Shown one piece after another: positions 22,801 to 36,679 of a stretch of 64,000 nt of DNA (positions are counted from its first letter, which is position 1; each line of letters opens with the position of its first letter). Both the position numbers and the translations under genes were made by a program. Under the pieces are notes generated by a model. It did no database searches, was not told where the DNA came from, and was given only the letters and a program-made list of their open reading frames with translations. This stretch comes from Lasiodiplodia sp. COLG20 (taxonomy: Eukaryota > Ascomycota > Dothideomycetes > Botryosphaeriales > Botryosphaeriaceae). The DNA is taken from NCBI GenBank assembly GCA_009801085.1, contig VNWV01000002.1:3224001-3288000 (forward strand). The letters are read 5' to 3'.

Positions 22801-25543
22801 GGCACTTGACGAAGAACATCCACCTCTTGCGGCTTCCGGACACTTTGTGCGTCTCGACCTCTTCCATCTTGACTTCGTTGCCCTTCTCGGCCATTTGCTC
22901 GCGCGTCTCGAGGTTGCGGAACATGTCGCCGCCATTGATTGCTGATGCTCCAGCTTCCGAGCGCGCATCAAGCTCGCGACTGCCGAAGTAGCTTGCCTTG
23001 TCATCACTGTACAGTTGACCGGGAGACGGAGTACCCATCAGGTTGACCCGAGACTCGCCGTAGCCTCTTGTTGCGTCGGCAGGCGTAAGAAGGCCATCCC
23101 CACTTCCTCCATCCATGTCTCCGCCCATATAGCGGCTACCGCCAGCAGGGTTGACGTCAGGAATGTTCGCAATGTCTATCCAGCAGCGTTCACTGATGAA
23201 GACTCCTGTGGCGCCGACCCGCGCTTCGTTAGATGCCCATCCCTTTTCATCCAGTATCATCTCAGCTCTTTCACGTTCGCTTGCGACAATGACCGTGTCG
23301 GCTTCAGCGAGACCAAGGAACTCGCTGAAGGGAAGGAAAATGCTGAAATCAGCATTGCGAAGACGCTGGCTGATCTCAGCAATACCAAGAGTTTGGATTT
23401 GAGACCTGACGCATTTGCTGTCGAACTGGTTCGCGATTCTCCGGTCGTTGGGCTTCAAGCAGAAAACGAAATAAGGGTTTGTATCCGAAACAGCAATGGA
23501 TTTCGTGATATTCTCAAGAGACACCAAAAACTGTCCAGCTGCACCAGCTTGCTTTCCGGCGGCAGCCTTGCGCTTATTCGACCGAGAAACTTCACTGCGA
23601 GCATCATCATCTGACTCCTCAGCAGGCCTGCGGACCGATCCAAAACGGGCAGGGCGATCACCCTTCCTCTTTGCCATACTGGGCATACGAGTCGGCTTGG
23701 AGCTGACGGATGCTTGGACAACGGCGGTCCTTTCTTTCGGGTGCACGACGGTATTAAGAGCATCCTGGTGGAAGAGCTCACGAACAAAGTCGCTCCGGGT
23801 GTTGTTGATCAGGTTGAGAAGGTCACCAGAAATGATGTCGCCGTTCTCCTCAAGCAGACCTTCAACAGGATAGTCGACTTCACCGGCGAAGTGCTTGATG
23901 GTGAACGACGCTGAAGCATTGTGTGTCGCAAAGTTGCTACCCGGAATGATCGTAGTCGTGCTACCGGGGAGAATAGCAGGGTTTTTGTTGTTGAAGCGCT
24001 TCCTCAGGGCGTCGAGGAACTGCGAATCGGTCTTTCCGCGTCTCATTTGGTCGTCGAGGATGCTGAGAAGACCGACACCAGGCTTAAGCAGACCCTTCAC
24101 CGCATCGGAGTTGTCAAAGTAGCTGGTCTGAGGAATGCTGACCTCCTCAGCCGACAGGAACTCCTCCTGCTTCTCGAAGAAGTTTTGCAACGCGTAGTTG
24201 TAAAAACATTCCGACGCAGCGTTGTTAAGCAACTGATCGAGAACGGATCCTGTGGATGAAACCTGTTGGAAACCGGGGAAATCAACGATGGAAATTGTGT
24301 TCGCAACCGAATCCTCAAGCGCGCAGATCCTCTGGTTGATGGTCTCCATCACGTACGCGACAAGCAACGAGTACAGAGTCCGGGCAAGTTCATCAGCGTT
24401 CTGACGAGCACCCTTGGGGTCCAACATCACCGTCACGCGTTCGCGGTGGAGGGTCTTAGACTTGTAGCCGAGGCTGACTTCCAAGTCCTCCTGGGAGACA
24501 CCCAAGAATGCAGCGACGATCTGGAGGGCTCCCTTGTTCTTCACGATGGTGACATCTTCACCACCCTCGTGGGAGTAGCCGCCGCTATCATCGCCAGTGG
24601 GGGTAGTAGACTTGCCAGTGACAAAGTCAAGCTCTCCGATGTGCAGAATAGCAGCGAGAACCTGGCAGATCTCGGCAATGTCACTGCGGGGGAATTCAAG
24701 CTTCCTCAGGGCGTTCTTGAACTGCTGGAATCCATCGGTATCGTTCACGCCGACCTTCATCTGGGTGGGATGGCCAAGGTAACGCCATCGCTTAGTACCA
24801 CCTGTGGAGATCCTGCTTCCTGCTTCAGCCAGGCCAACGTTCAGGCCCAGGTGCTCCTTTTCTGCCGGGCTGGTACCCGCAAGCAGGTAGTAGAGAACGT
24901 GGAAGCTCCGCTCTCCGGTGGGAACGGACGCAATTCTACTCCGCTCAAGCCGGTGGTCAAGGATCTTACCACCGATCAGGGTGGGGTGCGTTGAGGAAGT
25001 TGTGTCGTATTGCAGCTCAAGGAAAAGACCGGCCTTCGACGCGATCGGAGTGGTAAGCGATTTGGTGCTCGTGAGGGTATCGAAGACGAAAGAGGCATAT
25101 GACAATTTCGCGGAGAGAGGCGTGGAGGAGTAGGAGAGAAACGCAGAGAGGAGGTGGCATCGGAGTGTCGTCTTTCCGGAGCCAGATTCACCACTGGATA
25201 CTGTTAGATACGGCTCAAAACGCAGTCTACGCAGGCGGACTTACAGAAATACAACTGCCTGGTTCTCGCTCCGGTGTCCCAGCCTGGCCCAAGCCCGTTT
25301 TGCCAGGTCCTGGGTGGCATCCATGGCACTGCCCTCCTTGCCGCCATCGGGACCACGGGCGGACGACGAGTAGGTGTTCAGCGAGATGATGCCATGGGAC
25401 GAGAGCTGGGCAGTCGGGTAGTGTGCGTGGAAGCGGCTTGCCAGGTGGGCTGTCAAATGCGTGTCGGACTGCAAATGTGCGGGTAACGAGGGTAGAGAAG
25501 CCTGGGCGAACTGGGCGTTGCTGCCCATGGAGTTGAGCGCCAT
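19860..25543 (-). CDS. csmA: Class V chitin synthase with N-terminal myosin motor domain (CsmA type)
   Basis: Exons on the minus strand: 25543-25245, 25193-19954, 19894-19860, giving 1857 residues, the usual size for the class. The myosin-like motor (about residues 1-780) has a true P-loop, GESGSGKT, right after the first intron. Membrane helices and a cytochrome b5-like fold follow (about 920-1010). The GT2 chitin synthase domain contains [14 protein letters not shown] and the catalytic/product-binding SQRRRW at about residue 1560. Further helices and a C-terminal DEK_C domain ([16 protein letters not shown]) complete it. It makes chitin at hyphal tips and septa, and the motor binds actin. 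The last intron (19895-19953) must be removed to give the conserved end [10 protein letters not shown]; reading through it gives a different tail. It is head-to-head with the second chitin synthase. Confidence 0.97.
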
Positions 25544-27000
25544 GATTACGGCTCCGTCCCTGGGAGCGGGAGGGCGCGATTAGAGGTGCGGGTGAGCTCT
25601 GTTGTTGGGTGGTGCAGACGGGCAGTTGCACGTGTTTGAAATGCGCAGGTGGTGGGGAGGGCGACGCGCCGAGTGCGAGGAATGCACTCTGCTTGCGGCG
25701 ACGGGTGGGCGAAAGCAGCGGAAAGCGAGCGTGGAATGAAGAGCGCAATGACAACCAAACGAAGGGGAAAAAAGCCGGCGCAGAGGGACGGCTAGGCGAG
25801 CGGCGGTGGTGTTGAGATGATCGGTCGGGCGTCCAGGGCAGAGAGGCGAAACATGCACTGGACGGTGCCAATGCAGGCGGGCGGATCGTATTGGCGGCCC
25901 CCTATCGCTGCTTAAGTCTATTCTTAGCGCGATGGCCGTCTGGCCACACGAGAATCACGAATTGCCACAACCTGGGCCACTCGCATGAAAGACGGTGAGC
26001 GGTTTTATTTCATGCGCCCGGTAATGGCCCGTAAATTATCAACCGCGCAGGTCGGAACTGCTACGTCAAGAGCGGCGCGCCAGCACCCGATTAGAGAAAT
26101 CCGGGGAAGGCGATCATCAGTCTTCCCAGCCGCCCACGGCGGTCGCCAACCTCGCGCCCCAGGCCATCACACCACGGGCGCAAGAGGGGAAGGATGCACA
26201 AATGCCTCAGCCGGACGACGCAAGACCCCCCTCGGCACGGATGCGTGGGAGTGTCTCTCCGCCCATCCTCCAGACCGCCGCGGCCGAGGCGAGCAGCCCG
26301 CCGCCCTCACCCTGGCAACACGCCGGGGGCGGGAGAGGCTGCAGATCAGGATGCACCGCAACGCGTCACGACTCTGCTGCAATCGGCCTGGCAGTGGAGG
26401 GTTCCCAAGGGGTGTTTGTAATTCATAGTACAGCCTGTATTACGCTGCGAAATGCAGCCGGGCGTGAACGTTTTGAATTGAGTGACGCCGTGAGCTCGTG
26501 TTGACCTGCGCTAAGCCGGTCTTCGTACTAAGTTTAGGCACTCGGGATGGGTGCAGCGCCCAGCAGGCCAGTGTCACAGGGGGCCGTGAGATCCACTTGC
26601 CCGCTTGTGGTCGCCTCTTGCGCTCGCCCGTCCGGCGAGACCGTCGCGTTGAACACCACAATTCGCCTCGCGCTGCGGCTCTTCTGTGCTGCCCTCCCTG
26701 AACCTGCACTCTCCCACAATCGCTTCTTGCATTCCTTCGTTTTGTGTTTTCCTGCCCGCCTACCGCCGCTCCTGCCACCCCGGTGCCTGCGGCTCGCTCT
26801 AACGGCGATCGAACCAGCCCTCTCCCACCGTCGCTACAACTTGATGCAACGGTCTCCCGCTGCCTCTGTCCTGCGCCTCTGAGCACACTTACTCCAGAAC
26901 CTCCGCACCGCTCTCCCGCTCGCACCCCCGACTCACCTAGGCCGCGTACGGCCACCCGCCTCGCCCAGCGTCTCCGAGGCCCAACGCCCTCGCCTTCGCC
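25544..27000. promoter_or_regulatory. Shared divergent promoter of the two myosin-motor chitin synthases
   Basis: The two start codons face away from each other across 1457 bp. Both flanks are C/T-rich on the coding strand close to the ATGs, as in long fungal leaders. I found no gene inside. The head-to-head arrangement of these two classes is known in other filamentous ascomycetes, so shared regulation (cell-wall stress and growth) is likely; no specific binding site is claimed. Confidence 0.6.
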
Positions 27001-30000
27001 ATGGCGGCCTACAACCGCATGTCGACATTTTCCTCGCTGTCGAACTCGACGCCCCGCCCCGGTCACAATCCCCCCTCCCACCAGGTGTCGACGAGCACCC
27101 TGCTCAATGCCCTGCACACGGCCTACGCCCAGCGCGAGCCCTATTATCTCGAGGCCAGCACGAGCTTGGTTGTCAACACTTGGGTGACCGCCAGCGAGGT
27201 TGGTCCGGACGGGCGTTTTGGCGGAACCGTGGATGTGGAACTTGGCCGCAAAGCCTGGGAACACGCCCGTAGGAGAGCAGAGGATGGCTGCATTGTATTG
27301 GGGTACGTCGCTCAGGGAACGCCGCCAAGTATCTTCCGCTAACAGACTGCTCAGTTCTCTCCATGAATCCACTCCCTCGTTGTTTGCCCCCTTCGTCTCC
27401 GCTCTTCCTCTGTCCGTTCCTACCACCTTCTACACTGCTCTCAACGTCATTCGCCCTCTCACCCACTGTGTGACACCGCAAAACGCGTCTCTGCCTCGTC
27501 ACTCGTCTCTCGCTGCCACCTTCAACTTGAACCTTGAAGGCTCAATCACGGGAGCAACCCTCGCTCTTTCGACATCGGGGGTCGACACCAAACTCGGTCT
27601 GGTCGATGTCCCCTCTCAAGCCGGCTTCCGCGCGTTTGATGTCTTTTATTACCTGAACTCCAACTCTGCCTCCCAAGAAGAGAAGGAGACGCTCGGCCTG
27701 AAGCCCAACTCCGACTACGAGCTTCTGAAGAAGTCAGGGACATACTACCCACCCTCGTATCTCCCTACTGCTGATGACGCCGCTGCTGCGGAAGACTGGC
27801 GGGAGAATCTCAAGCAGATCGGCATCAAAGGCAAGACGCGGCGCAATCTTCTCTGCGCGCTTGCCGGTGTTCTTAAGCTGGGCGATACCCTTGGCTTTCT
27901 TGTCGACGAAGAAGTTTTGGACGAAGCCTGCCTTGAGTTTGCCGACCTCCTCGACATTGACCCTGAGGTTCTGAAGAAGAAGTGCGACACCTTGGAACGC
28001 CAGGTTTTCATCACTGGTCTCTACGAGGCTATTATTGATTGGGTCATCGCGAAGGCCAATGAGGCCATCCGTGCTGAGCTCCGCGGCGTCAAGAACGTAG
28101 GATCGTCAAACAACAGCGATGATGACCGCTCTGGCGCCCCCACTCCCGAATCCGGCGAAGATGACGGTGACACGGTCAGCGTCACTGTGGTCGAGGTCCC
28201 GGCCAGTGCCCTTGGCAAAGCCGTCGCCCTGCGGACCGTCTTTGACGACTCAGAGGGCATTAATGCTGAAATGAAGGAGGACGGTGTTCACATGGATGCC
28301 GCTGGCTCTTCCGTCATCCGAGAGATGAAGGACGCTGTTGCCGAGTGCTCTAACGAGTTAGGCATTGCCGAAGGTGCTGCCGCACGCGAGTTTGAGCAAG
28401 AGCGCGAAACTAGAGAATCTGTCCTCGAGAAGGTTGCCCATGAAGCAGAGGATGAGAGTTTCCTCAAAGAACTCATTTTCCCGATTTCTGGGCAAGGCGT
28501 CATGTTGGGCAAGAGCGGCCGCTTTGATCTCCCTACTGTTATCAGCAGCAGCAGAGTCTGGTTCCATCTTGCCCTGCACCCTACCGACGACGGTCCCGCC
28601 AGCCTACAAAACACCACTGGACAGCCTGCTTGGTCAGCAGCTTCAGTCTCCCGCCAGCTGCGTTCTTGGCGCTTGCCCGAGTGGGCTAACCGCCGTAACC
28701 GCAATCTCGACTTCACCGCCGACTTCGACTATGAGGAGTTCATCCAAAGGTACGCACCACTCGGTTGCACAGAGGGCCGTGAGGGCGTCGAAAGCTGGAT
28801 TCTCGAACGCGGTTGGAGCAATGGAGAGGTCGTTCTCGGCTCTGAGCGCGTGTGGATCCGCGAAGGCGCATGGTGGGAAGCCGAAAGCATGCGCGACATG
28901 AAAGGCCCAGATGCCGGCATGATGGGCATGGGTGCAATGGGTGCAATGGGTGGAATGGGTGCTGCAATGATGAGCACTGGTGCGCTTAATAGCACCTACT
29001 CAGTCCACCAGCCCAGTCTCGGCGGCAGCGGCTTCTTCCCCGGTCAACCTTATGAAGACGAAATCACCATCCAAGGAAGCAGGGACAATCTGCTTACAGT
29101 CCAGCCCTCCATCAACCAGGGTCCTCGCAGCAACGCAGATGCTCGTTCTATCGCCCAAACGCAGATGTCTGGACATGCCAATCTCAGTCGTGGTGATTAT
29201 GGCCTTGGAAACAAGGGTGATGACAAACATGGTGTCACCTACTATGGCGACGAGGAAATTGGAGACAACAAGGTAGTCACCGAGCAGCCCATTAGCACTT
29301 CCAGGCGTCTCTGGGTAGGCTTCTGCTGGGCCATGACTTGGTGGATACCGTCCTTCCTCCTAGCACACGTTGGTCGGATGAAGCGTCCCGATGTCCGACA
29401 GGCTTGGAGAGAAAAGTTTGTCCTGGTCCTGCTCATTCTCCTCATGAACGCCGTCGTCGTCTTCTACATTATCGAGTTTGGTAAACTTCTTTGTCCCAAC
29501 TACGACAAGGCTTGGAACGAGAAGGAAGTCAGCACTCACCAAGGCAAGGACGACTTCTATGTCAGCCATCACGGTAAAGTCTACGATATCTCGAAATTCT
29601 GGAGGCTTCAACACAGTGATCGAAAGGGTTACGATGTCACCACAGCCAACATGGAGCCTCTCATGGGCAAGAACCTCGACGCTTACATCGTTCCACCGTT
29701 CGCACTTGCTTGTCCCAACCTCAAGATCAACAGCACCATCGGAGTCCTCCAATTCAACGACACCGCTGCCACGCAAGATAGTCCTCAGGCTGTCCACACC
29801 TCCGGTGAGCGCAATCAGCCTGACACTACTTCTGAGCTGCACAACGACGACTGGTACTCCACGAGGTTCCTGCCGAAAATGAAGGAATACTACAAGGGCT
29901 CTCTGGTGTGGACCAGAAAAAAGGTCAAGAACCAAGGCGAGAACATCCAGCGCCAGTGGTCCATCATCGACGAAAAGGTGTACGACCTGACAGACTACTT

Positions 30001-32475
30001 CTACACCCAGGACTTGTATGATGGCGATACGACCTACGAATTCTTGGACAGCAAGGTTGAGAATCTCTTCAAGAACAATCCCGGAGGAGATATCACGGAC
30101 GACTGGAAGGCTCTCGATGACAGCGTCCGTCTACCCAACTTCCAGTGCATTGACAATATGTTCTACGTTGGCGACATCGATTTCCGAGACTCGGCACGCT
30201 GCCAAGTCAACAACTACATTCTTCTGGCTTTCACCATCATCCTTTGCGCTGTCATCTTGATCAAGTTCTTGTCCGCTCTTCAGCTAGGCTCCAAGAGACG
30301 GCCCGCCGCCCAGGATAAGTTCGTCATCTGTCAGGTGCCTGCTTACACCGAGGGTGAGGACCAGCTCCGGAAGGGTCTTGACTCGCTGACTGCTCTGGCA
30401 TATGACAACAAACGGAAGCTCATCTGCGTCATTTGCGACGGTATGATTGTCGGTGGTGGCAACGACAGGCCCACTCCCAAGATTGTTCTGGATATTCTTG
30501 GAGTCGACCCCAAGGTTGACCCGCCGGCTCTCCCTTTCAAATCCGTCGGTCGCGGCGCCGAGCAGCTCAACTACGGAAAGGTCTACTCAGGTCTTTACGA
30601 ATATGAGGGTAACGTCGTGCCTTACATCGTCGTTGTTAAAGTCGGCAAGGAATCCGAGCAGAAGAAATCCAAGCCTGGCAACAGAGGCAAGCGTGACTCT
30701 CAGATTCTCTTGATGCAGTTCCTCAACCGTGTCCACCATCGCGCTCCGATGTCTCCGCTTGAGTTGGAGATGTTCCATCAGATCAACAACATCATTGGTG
30801 TAGACCCCGAGCTTTACGAGTACCTCCTCATGGTCGACGCCGATACCATGGTCAGAGAAGATTCGCTCAACCGTCTGGTGGCCTCCTGCGCCAACGATTC
30901 CAAGATCATTGGTATTTGTGGCGAGACCAGCTTGGAGAACGAAGAGCGCAGTTGGTGGACGATGATCCAGGTCTACGAGTACTATATTTCCCATCACTTG
31001 GCCAAGGCTTTCGAGAGTTTGTTCGGTAGCGTCACTTGTTTGCCCGGATGGTAAGTTTCCTGCATGATACCATGATTAGCAATAGCTAACCGCTGGCCAG
31101 TTTCTGTATGTACCGGTTACGAACGGCGGACAAAGGCAAGCCTTTGATTATCTCGGATAAGGTCATCGATGACTATGCCGATTGCGACGTCGACACCCTC
31201 CACAAGAAAAACCTTCTCTCCCTTGGTGAGGATCGTTATCTCACGACCATCATGACGAAGCACTTCCCGAGCATGTCATTCAAATTCGTGCCGGATGCCT
31301 ACGCTCAAACGGCTGCCCCGGAGACTTTCAGCGTCTTGTTGTCCCAGAGACGTCGTTGGATCAACTCTACAATCCACAACTTGGCCGAGTTGGTTTGGCT
31401 CAAGGATCTTTGCGGATTCTGTTGTTTCTCCATGCGCTTCGTCGTCTTCATCGATCTTTTCGGTACTATCATCCTTCCTGCCACCTGCGCCTACCTGGTA
31501 TACTTGATCTACAAGGTTGCCGCCAAGGATGGTGCGTTCCCCATGATCTCGATTATTATGCTTGCGGCTGTGTACGGTCTGCAAGCCATCATCTTCATCA
31601 TCAAGAGGCAGTGGCAGCACATTGGTTGGATGATTATCTACATCATGGCCTACCCCATCTACTCTCTGGTTCTTCCGGTGTACTCCTTCTGGAAGCAGGA
31701 TGATTTCTCTTGGGGTAACACTCGTGTTGTTATCGGCGAGAAGGGTATGAAGCAAATCGTTGCCCTTGAAGAGGATGAAGGCTTCGATCCGCGTAGTATT
31801 CCGCTCCAGAGGTGGGACGACTACGCCGCAGCAAACAGCCTCCCTGGTCGCCGTGGTCTCGCTCCCGAGAAGGGCATGATGCCGTATGAGGATGATGCTT
31901 ACGAAATGAACGACATGCAATCGGTCTACTCCTCGGTCAAGCCCGCCTCGACGGTTTTGACAGGCTTCAACGGCGGCCGTGGCATGCACATGCCTCCGCA
32001 GTCTCCCGGACCGTACGCCGCTATGCAAAACCGCCAGAGCTCGTACTCGAACTACGGTGGTCGCTACCAGGACAACCCCGACGGTCGTCACAGCCGTCTG
32101 CAGTCGATGGGCAACGCGTCTGACACCTACAATTCATCTCCCTATGGCGCAAATCAGCATCAGGCACGTCAATCGATGCACTCCCTTTCCGCCGGCGACC
32201 ACCTGCTTGGTACGCCGTACAATGCGCCGCGTCAGCGAAGCCCGCTCTCCCAGAGCAGGCCTGCTAGCAACATGGACTTCCGCACTGCAGCGAGTGGCCC
32301 GTCGGACGACCAAATCGTCCACGCAATCCGCGAGTGCCTTCAAGACGTTGACTTGGACAACGTGACGAAGAAGCAGCTCAAGGCGCTCACCGAGCAGAAG
32401 CTGCAGACGCAGCTCAGCGGCGAGAGAAGGGTCTTCCTGGACCAGATGATCGATAACGAGCTGGCGAACATGTAG
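27001..32475 (+). CDS. csmB: Chitin synthase with degenerate myosin motor-like domain (CsmB type, class VI/VII)
   Basis: Exons 27001-27302, 27355-31050 and 31101-32475 give 1790 residues. The N-terminal motor-like domain is shorter and more divergent than in the neighbouring gene and shows no GxxxxGK P-loop, so it should not hydrolyse ATP. A Met/Gly-rich insert sits near residue 620. Membrane helices, a cytochrome b5-like region ([14 protein letters not shown]), and a GT2 domain follow, with [14 protein letters not shown] and SQRRRW (about residue 1414). Terminal helices, a Pro/Ser/Gln-rich linker and a DEK_C domain ([17 protein letters not shown]) end the protein. The second intron splits CLPGC, a conserved motif, and splicing restores it. 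The class is called VI or VII depending on the scheme. It likely works with the divergent class V enzyme in polarised wall synthesis. Confidence 0.96.
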
Positions 32476-35400
32476 ACGACTTTCCTTTTCACCACGGCAC
32501 GTCGATAATACAGAACGTCTACAGAGAGAGTGGTCTAAAAGTCATGATATTGAGGATCGGCTTATTGCTTTGCATTTTCCAACGGTTATTTAGTCGTGCA
32601 CAAGGGTATGCACAAACACAAAGGTCAAAGGCTTAAGACGGAATTAATTCGAATTTTTCGCACTCTCTGGTTGGTGTGGAGGACGCAACATCAGGTGTCT
32701 GTGTCTGTAACGGCAGCAAGAGGGGGACGGTCGATCCTTTCATTCAATGTCTTTCTCATCTTTTCAGCGCGTATGTCTTCTTCGAGGCGTTGGCGATATT
32801 ATTGGGGTCTGCTTTTATCTGGGGAAGTAGTGTGTATACGGAGCGGCAATTGAAGTCATATTGTATTTAATCCCTTTAGTCATGGACAACTATCTACTGT
32901 GAACGCAAAACAGGGCAGTTCTAATGGGAGGTAATTTAATGTTAGTTGCTAGGGCGGCGAAAGGTCTAAACGAGTACTTCATCACAACGGTGCCTGAGTT
33001 TGTTCGTTTTCATGACCTTGTTACAGACGCAGCAATTCTTCACCAGCAGAGGAATGCAATGGCGTCATGCGAAAGGAGAACTCCGTCGCGCGACTCGAAT
33101 GTTCCAGGAATGCTTGGGTGCACGTACTGACTCCCTTCCAAAACCACTCTCTCGGGTTCTCTCCCAATGTTTTTCCTTCGATCGGCCCTGGAATTCCGAT
33201 CTCGTCCGTCTTGACGTGGGTCATGTGAATTGATTGGAACATTCGTCACGCTACTCGTCGTTACGTTCCAACGGAGACTTGTTTAGAAGCACGAATATCA
33301 GACCGGTCATGGCGTTATTACCCTCCACGTCGTTTGCAAACATGTGGACCAGACACAGTGGGCAATTTGGGAGACTGGACCATTGTCGCCGTTCTGGGTT
33401 ACACGCACCCTTGGCGATAGCATGATGTGCGTAGGGAAGAATCAATGCTCGAGCCTTGGCATTCCCTGCATCGCGCAGGGGCCAGCCAATGCATGGAGAG
33501 AGAAGGCTCCGAGCGGCTCTCGGATGCCGCCGGTCCGATGCCGTTCTTTTGCTGCTTCCAGTCGCGCGCTGATGTATGAGGTGGCAACACTTTCTTGTTT
33601 TGCTGTTCATGCGGCGAGGGTCGGGAGCGGAAGGTGAGAGAGGTGGGGATCTGCAGGCGATCTATTTTTAGCGGGGCCCTCTAGTCTTTCCTCGGCCGGA
33701 GGGTGGAGAGAGACATGACGAATGAGCGGCCGCCGGTTTTCGGAGTGACGGCAAGAATGTCATCTGCCCAATCCTGATTGTAGGGCCCGTACGGCGATCG
33801 GCCGGACCGGAACGGTGGTGGTCATCTGGGACGTCGTCGTGTTTTTTTTTTTTGCCCTCGTTACGTGCCTAGGTACTCCTTGCTTGTTGGAGGGAAATGT
33901 GGCCGGTGCTGATGAGGCTGTGGCTGGGGCTGACTGGCTGATTGGTCTGGTCGAAAACGGTGGTGGGAAGACTACTTCGCGGGGTGGCTGTGAAGGGCGG
34001 GCAGGCGACCGGCCGACTGGCCGGACCATGTTACGTGGTGTCTCGTGTCGCCATGTAACCCGCCTACAACCGCTATAGTAACGTAGCTCACCAATGACAA
34101 GGCGAGGAAGCTGAGTGAGGTGGGGTGGGTGGGTGGCTGGGGCTGATGGGCAGCAGCACATAGTGTGCAACGAGGCGCTATGTGTGTCATGGCGGCGCGC
34201 AAAAGTACACGATGAACGGCTGGCGTTTGCCGTTGATGAGGCTCTTCGTCTTGGGCTTGCTCTTGGCTTGCACAGCCTTCCCTATCTTTTTACCAGCCAG
34301 GCCAAGGCCTCCCATTTGGTGGGATGCTCAGGTGTGATGCGGGAGGTGGCGAACGCCCTGACCAGCCACCGATAGCTGGGATCTGGCTTTACTTTTCGTT
34401 ACCGTAATATTGATGCCTTTTGGACTTGCAGGCGTAACGAAAATCGCTCATCAAGCTTTACTTGGTCGTCAAGGATGGCTGCTCGCGGCGAAGCAAAGCA
34501 AGCTTTTAATTGATCGCACGCAAACAACGCGGCATCCTTTTCACATGTTCAGAAAGCTTGAATGCACTGTGTGCCAAGTGCGGGGAGACTCCTTCAATCT
34601 TTGCATGTGGGATTTCCAAAGGCTCAGGCGCCAAGGTTTCTGGCAATCCGGTCCCGATAACCAAAACCCTCACTTCGTTGCAGGAAGCTTTCGATACAAG
34701 CACACGAAGTATTCCCAAGCATTTGGCTCGGGAGGCTACCACAACCTTATCTGAACTTTGCTGAAGGGATGGGTTCGTATTCAGCAATTTCCGTCAGCCG
34801 CGGTTGAACAATAGCTGCTGTAGGGAGCTGTGTACAGGAACGGCCTGGCTCCCGCCCAACAAACTATTGAGCTGGCATAGAGAGCGGACGGTAGCCAAGC
34901 GAAGGCGGCGCGCACATACTCCCGTGTCTTGCCGCTAGTCAAGGGTGAGATGGATCAGGCTAGGGGCGAAGGAAGGGGGCCGGCTAAAGCGGGCTGGCGG
35001 GCGTGGTACAGCGTGCGATACTTTTTGCTTTTTGCCGCAATCAACTGAGAACGTCGCTGTACTGCTCCGCTTTCCGCCAATGGCACGCTGCTACCGCCTG
35101 ATTGTGGACGTGCCCATTCTGCTAATCTGTGGCATGCTGTCTGTAGCAGATGGGTTCGGTTCGAGATGGACTCGCCCTTGGTCGGGGCTAATAATAAGTA
35201 GGAATGCAGTACACGCGTACTTGTTGATCTGCCGCACATCTACATTTCGGCTCGCGGTCGATCATACAGCATCCAGCCGGCGAATATGATGGGCGGCGCA
35301 TGCTGCACAGTCTTCAGGATCCTCGTCCGGGGACAACGGGTGGAAGAGCACTGGCTTGGTCTGCCCTGCCGATCTAATTACCGTTTTCAACCACTGCTCC

Positions 35401-36679
35401 AAGATGAGGGCGAGAGGCGCTTGCGCCGGATGGGGTAGGTGGTTTGGGAAAAGAGGCGTTCGATTGATGCTCATCCCGGGGCGGGCTTGCATGCGTCTGC
35501 TGCACGCCAAGAGCGACGACCTGATGGGACGATTGACGGCAGAACCGTGGATTGCGGGCAGTCGTGATGCAAAGATGAGGCGCCGTTCAGCAGACGAGCG
35601 TAGACGCACTATAAGCTCAGCTGTGTCAGCGGGCGCAGGGCAGCAGTAGAGGGACTGGCCCGTCAGCCGGCGCTTCGGCCGCCGTATGTGTACATCGTAT
35701 ACGAAGTAGGTACATACATCCATACTGCTAGTTGGGCGTTGAGTCAGCGCGGCGCTACGCAGTCGCTTCCGCTTTTAGCTGGGTTGCTGCAGTGCCATCC
35801 TGGATGCTTCGTGCTTGTCGAGCATTGCAAGCGGAATGCAGACTCGGGCGGCTAGCTCGCAGACACACTCAATGGTGCCCTAGGGTAACCAACAGCGGCA
35901 GTGGCAGTGGCGGCCACGGTACGGCTCTGCGGCAACAAGAGCCACCGGCGTCACCGCGTCGCCGGGCGGCCCCGCAGATAGTCTGCTTTCAAATGGCGGT
36001 TTCATGGTGAGCTGGACGCACTGTTGGCCGGGGAACGCAGGCTGGTCTGGCACCGCGATGCCGGTTTTGCTGCGCGGGGCGAGTGGAGCGGCCGATCGGT
36101 CGTGGTGCGCATGGCGTCATGCATGTGCGGTGAGAGAGGAAAGGGCGTGACTCGCTATGGATGCCTCGCGCGCGGCTGCTTGGCGAGCATGGGCTTCGTC
36201 GCAGCAGCGTGGAGCAGCAGCGGCAGTGCGCGCCGTCACAGGCGCAGTGCCTGGCCGGCCGGGCGCATCGGGCAGGGCTGGCGTAATCTTACGGCTGACA
36301 TGGCTGGGTGCGGCGGCGGCGCGTGCTGGGGTGCTGGTCGATGATTTCCCCCGAGACACCGTGATCCAGTCAGGGGCTCGCGGGCTGGCCGCCGCCAACG
36401 GCGCCGGTGGAGCGCTTGCGTGGACATCTTTTCTCGATCCCTCTCCTCGCGCGCAACCTGCACCATCCACCTGGCCATGCCCACTCCGAGTCTGTAGCTT
36501 CGTGCTTTCTGTCGTTCCCCCGCCAAAACACGCCTACCGCAGTCAATCGCTCATCCCGACTCCTCTCCCCCCCAGACAGACTCGGCGAGCCTCCCTCCCA
36601 TCCACTACAACCTCGCCTCGGCGCCGCCTTTAATACCGCCTAACCTCCACCCCGACGACTGCACAACCAACCGCCGACC
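32476..36679. other. Long gene-free interval upstream of the GDSL esterase
   Basis: A 4.2-kb stretch between two genes on the same strand. It has the csmB 3' UTR at the left and a GC-rich leader (about 36000-36679) at the right. Many short open frames are present, none with a convincing motif, intron pattern or homologous look. A T run lies at about 33842-33853. I see no repeat family or RNA gene, but an unspliced lncRNA could not be recognised by eye. Confidence 0.4.

Noticed and set aside
20198..22945. 915-codon plus-strand open frame inside the class V chitin synthase gene
   Set aside because: It is exactly antisense to conserved coding sequence with QRRRW and other motifs. The antisense product has no recognisable domain. 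Codon bias of the real gene explains the lack of stops.
35150..35175. GGTTCGA-like sequence as a tRNA B box (also near 53487 and, reversed, 26806)
   Set aside because: The final CC of the B box, a matching A box and acceptor stem are absent. I found no convincing tRNA or 5S gene by eye.
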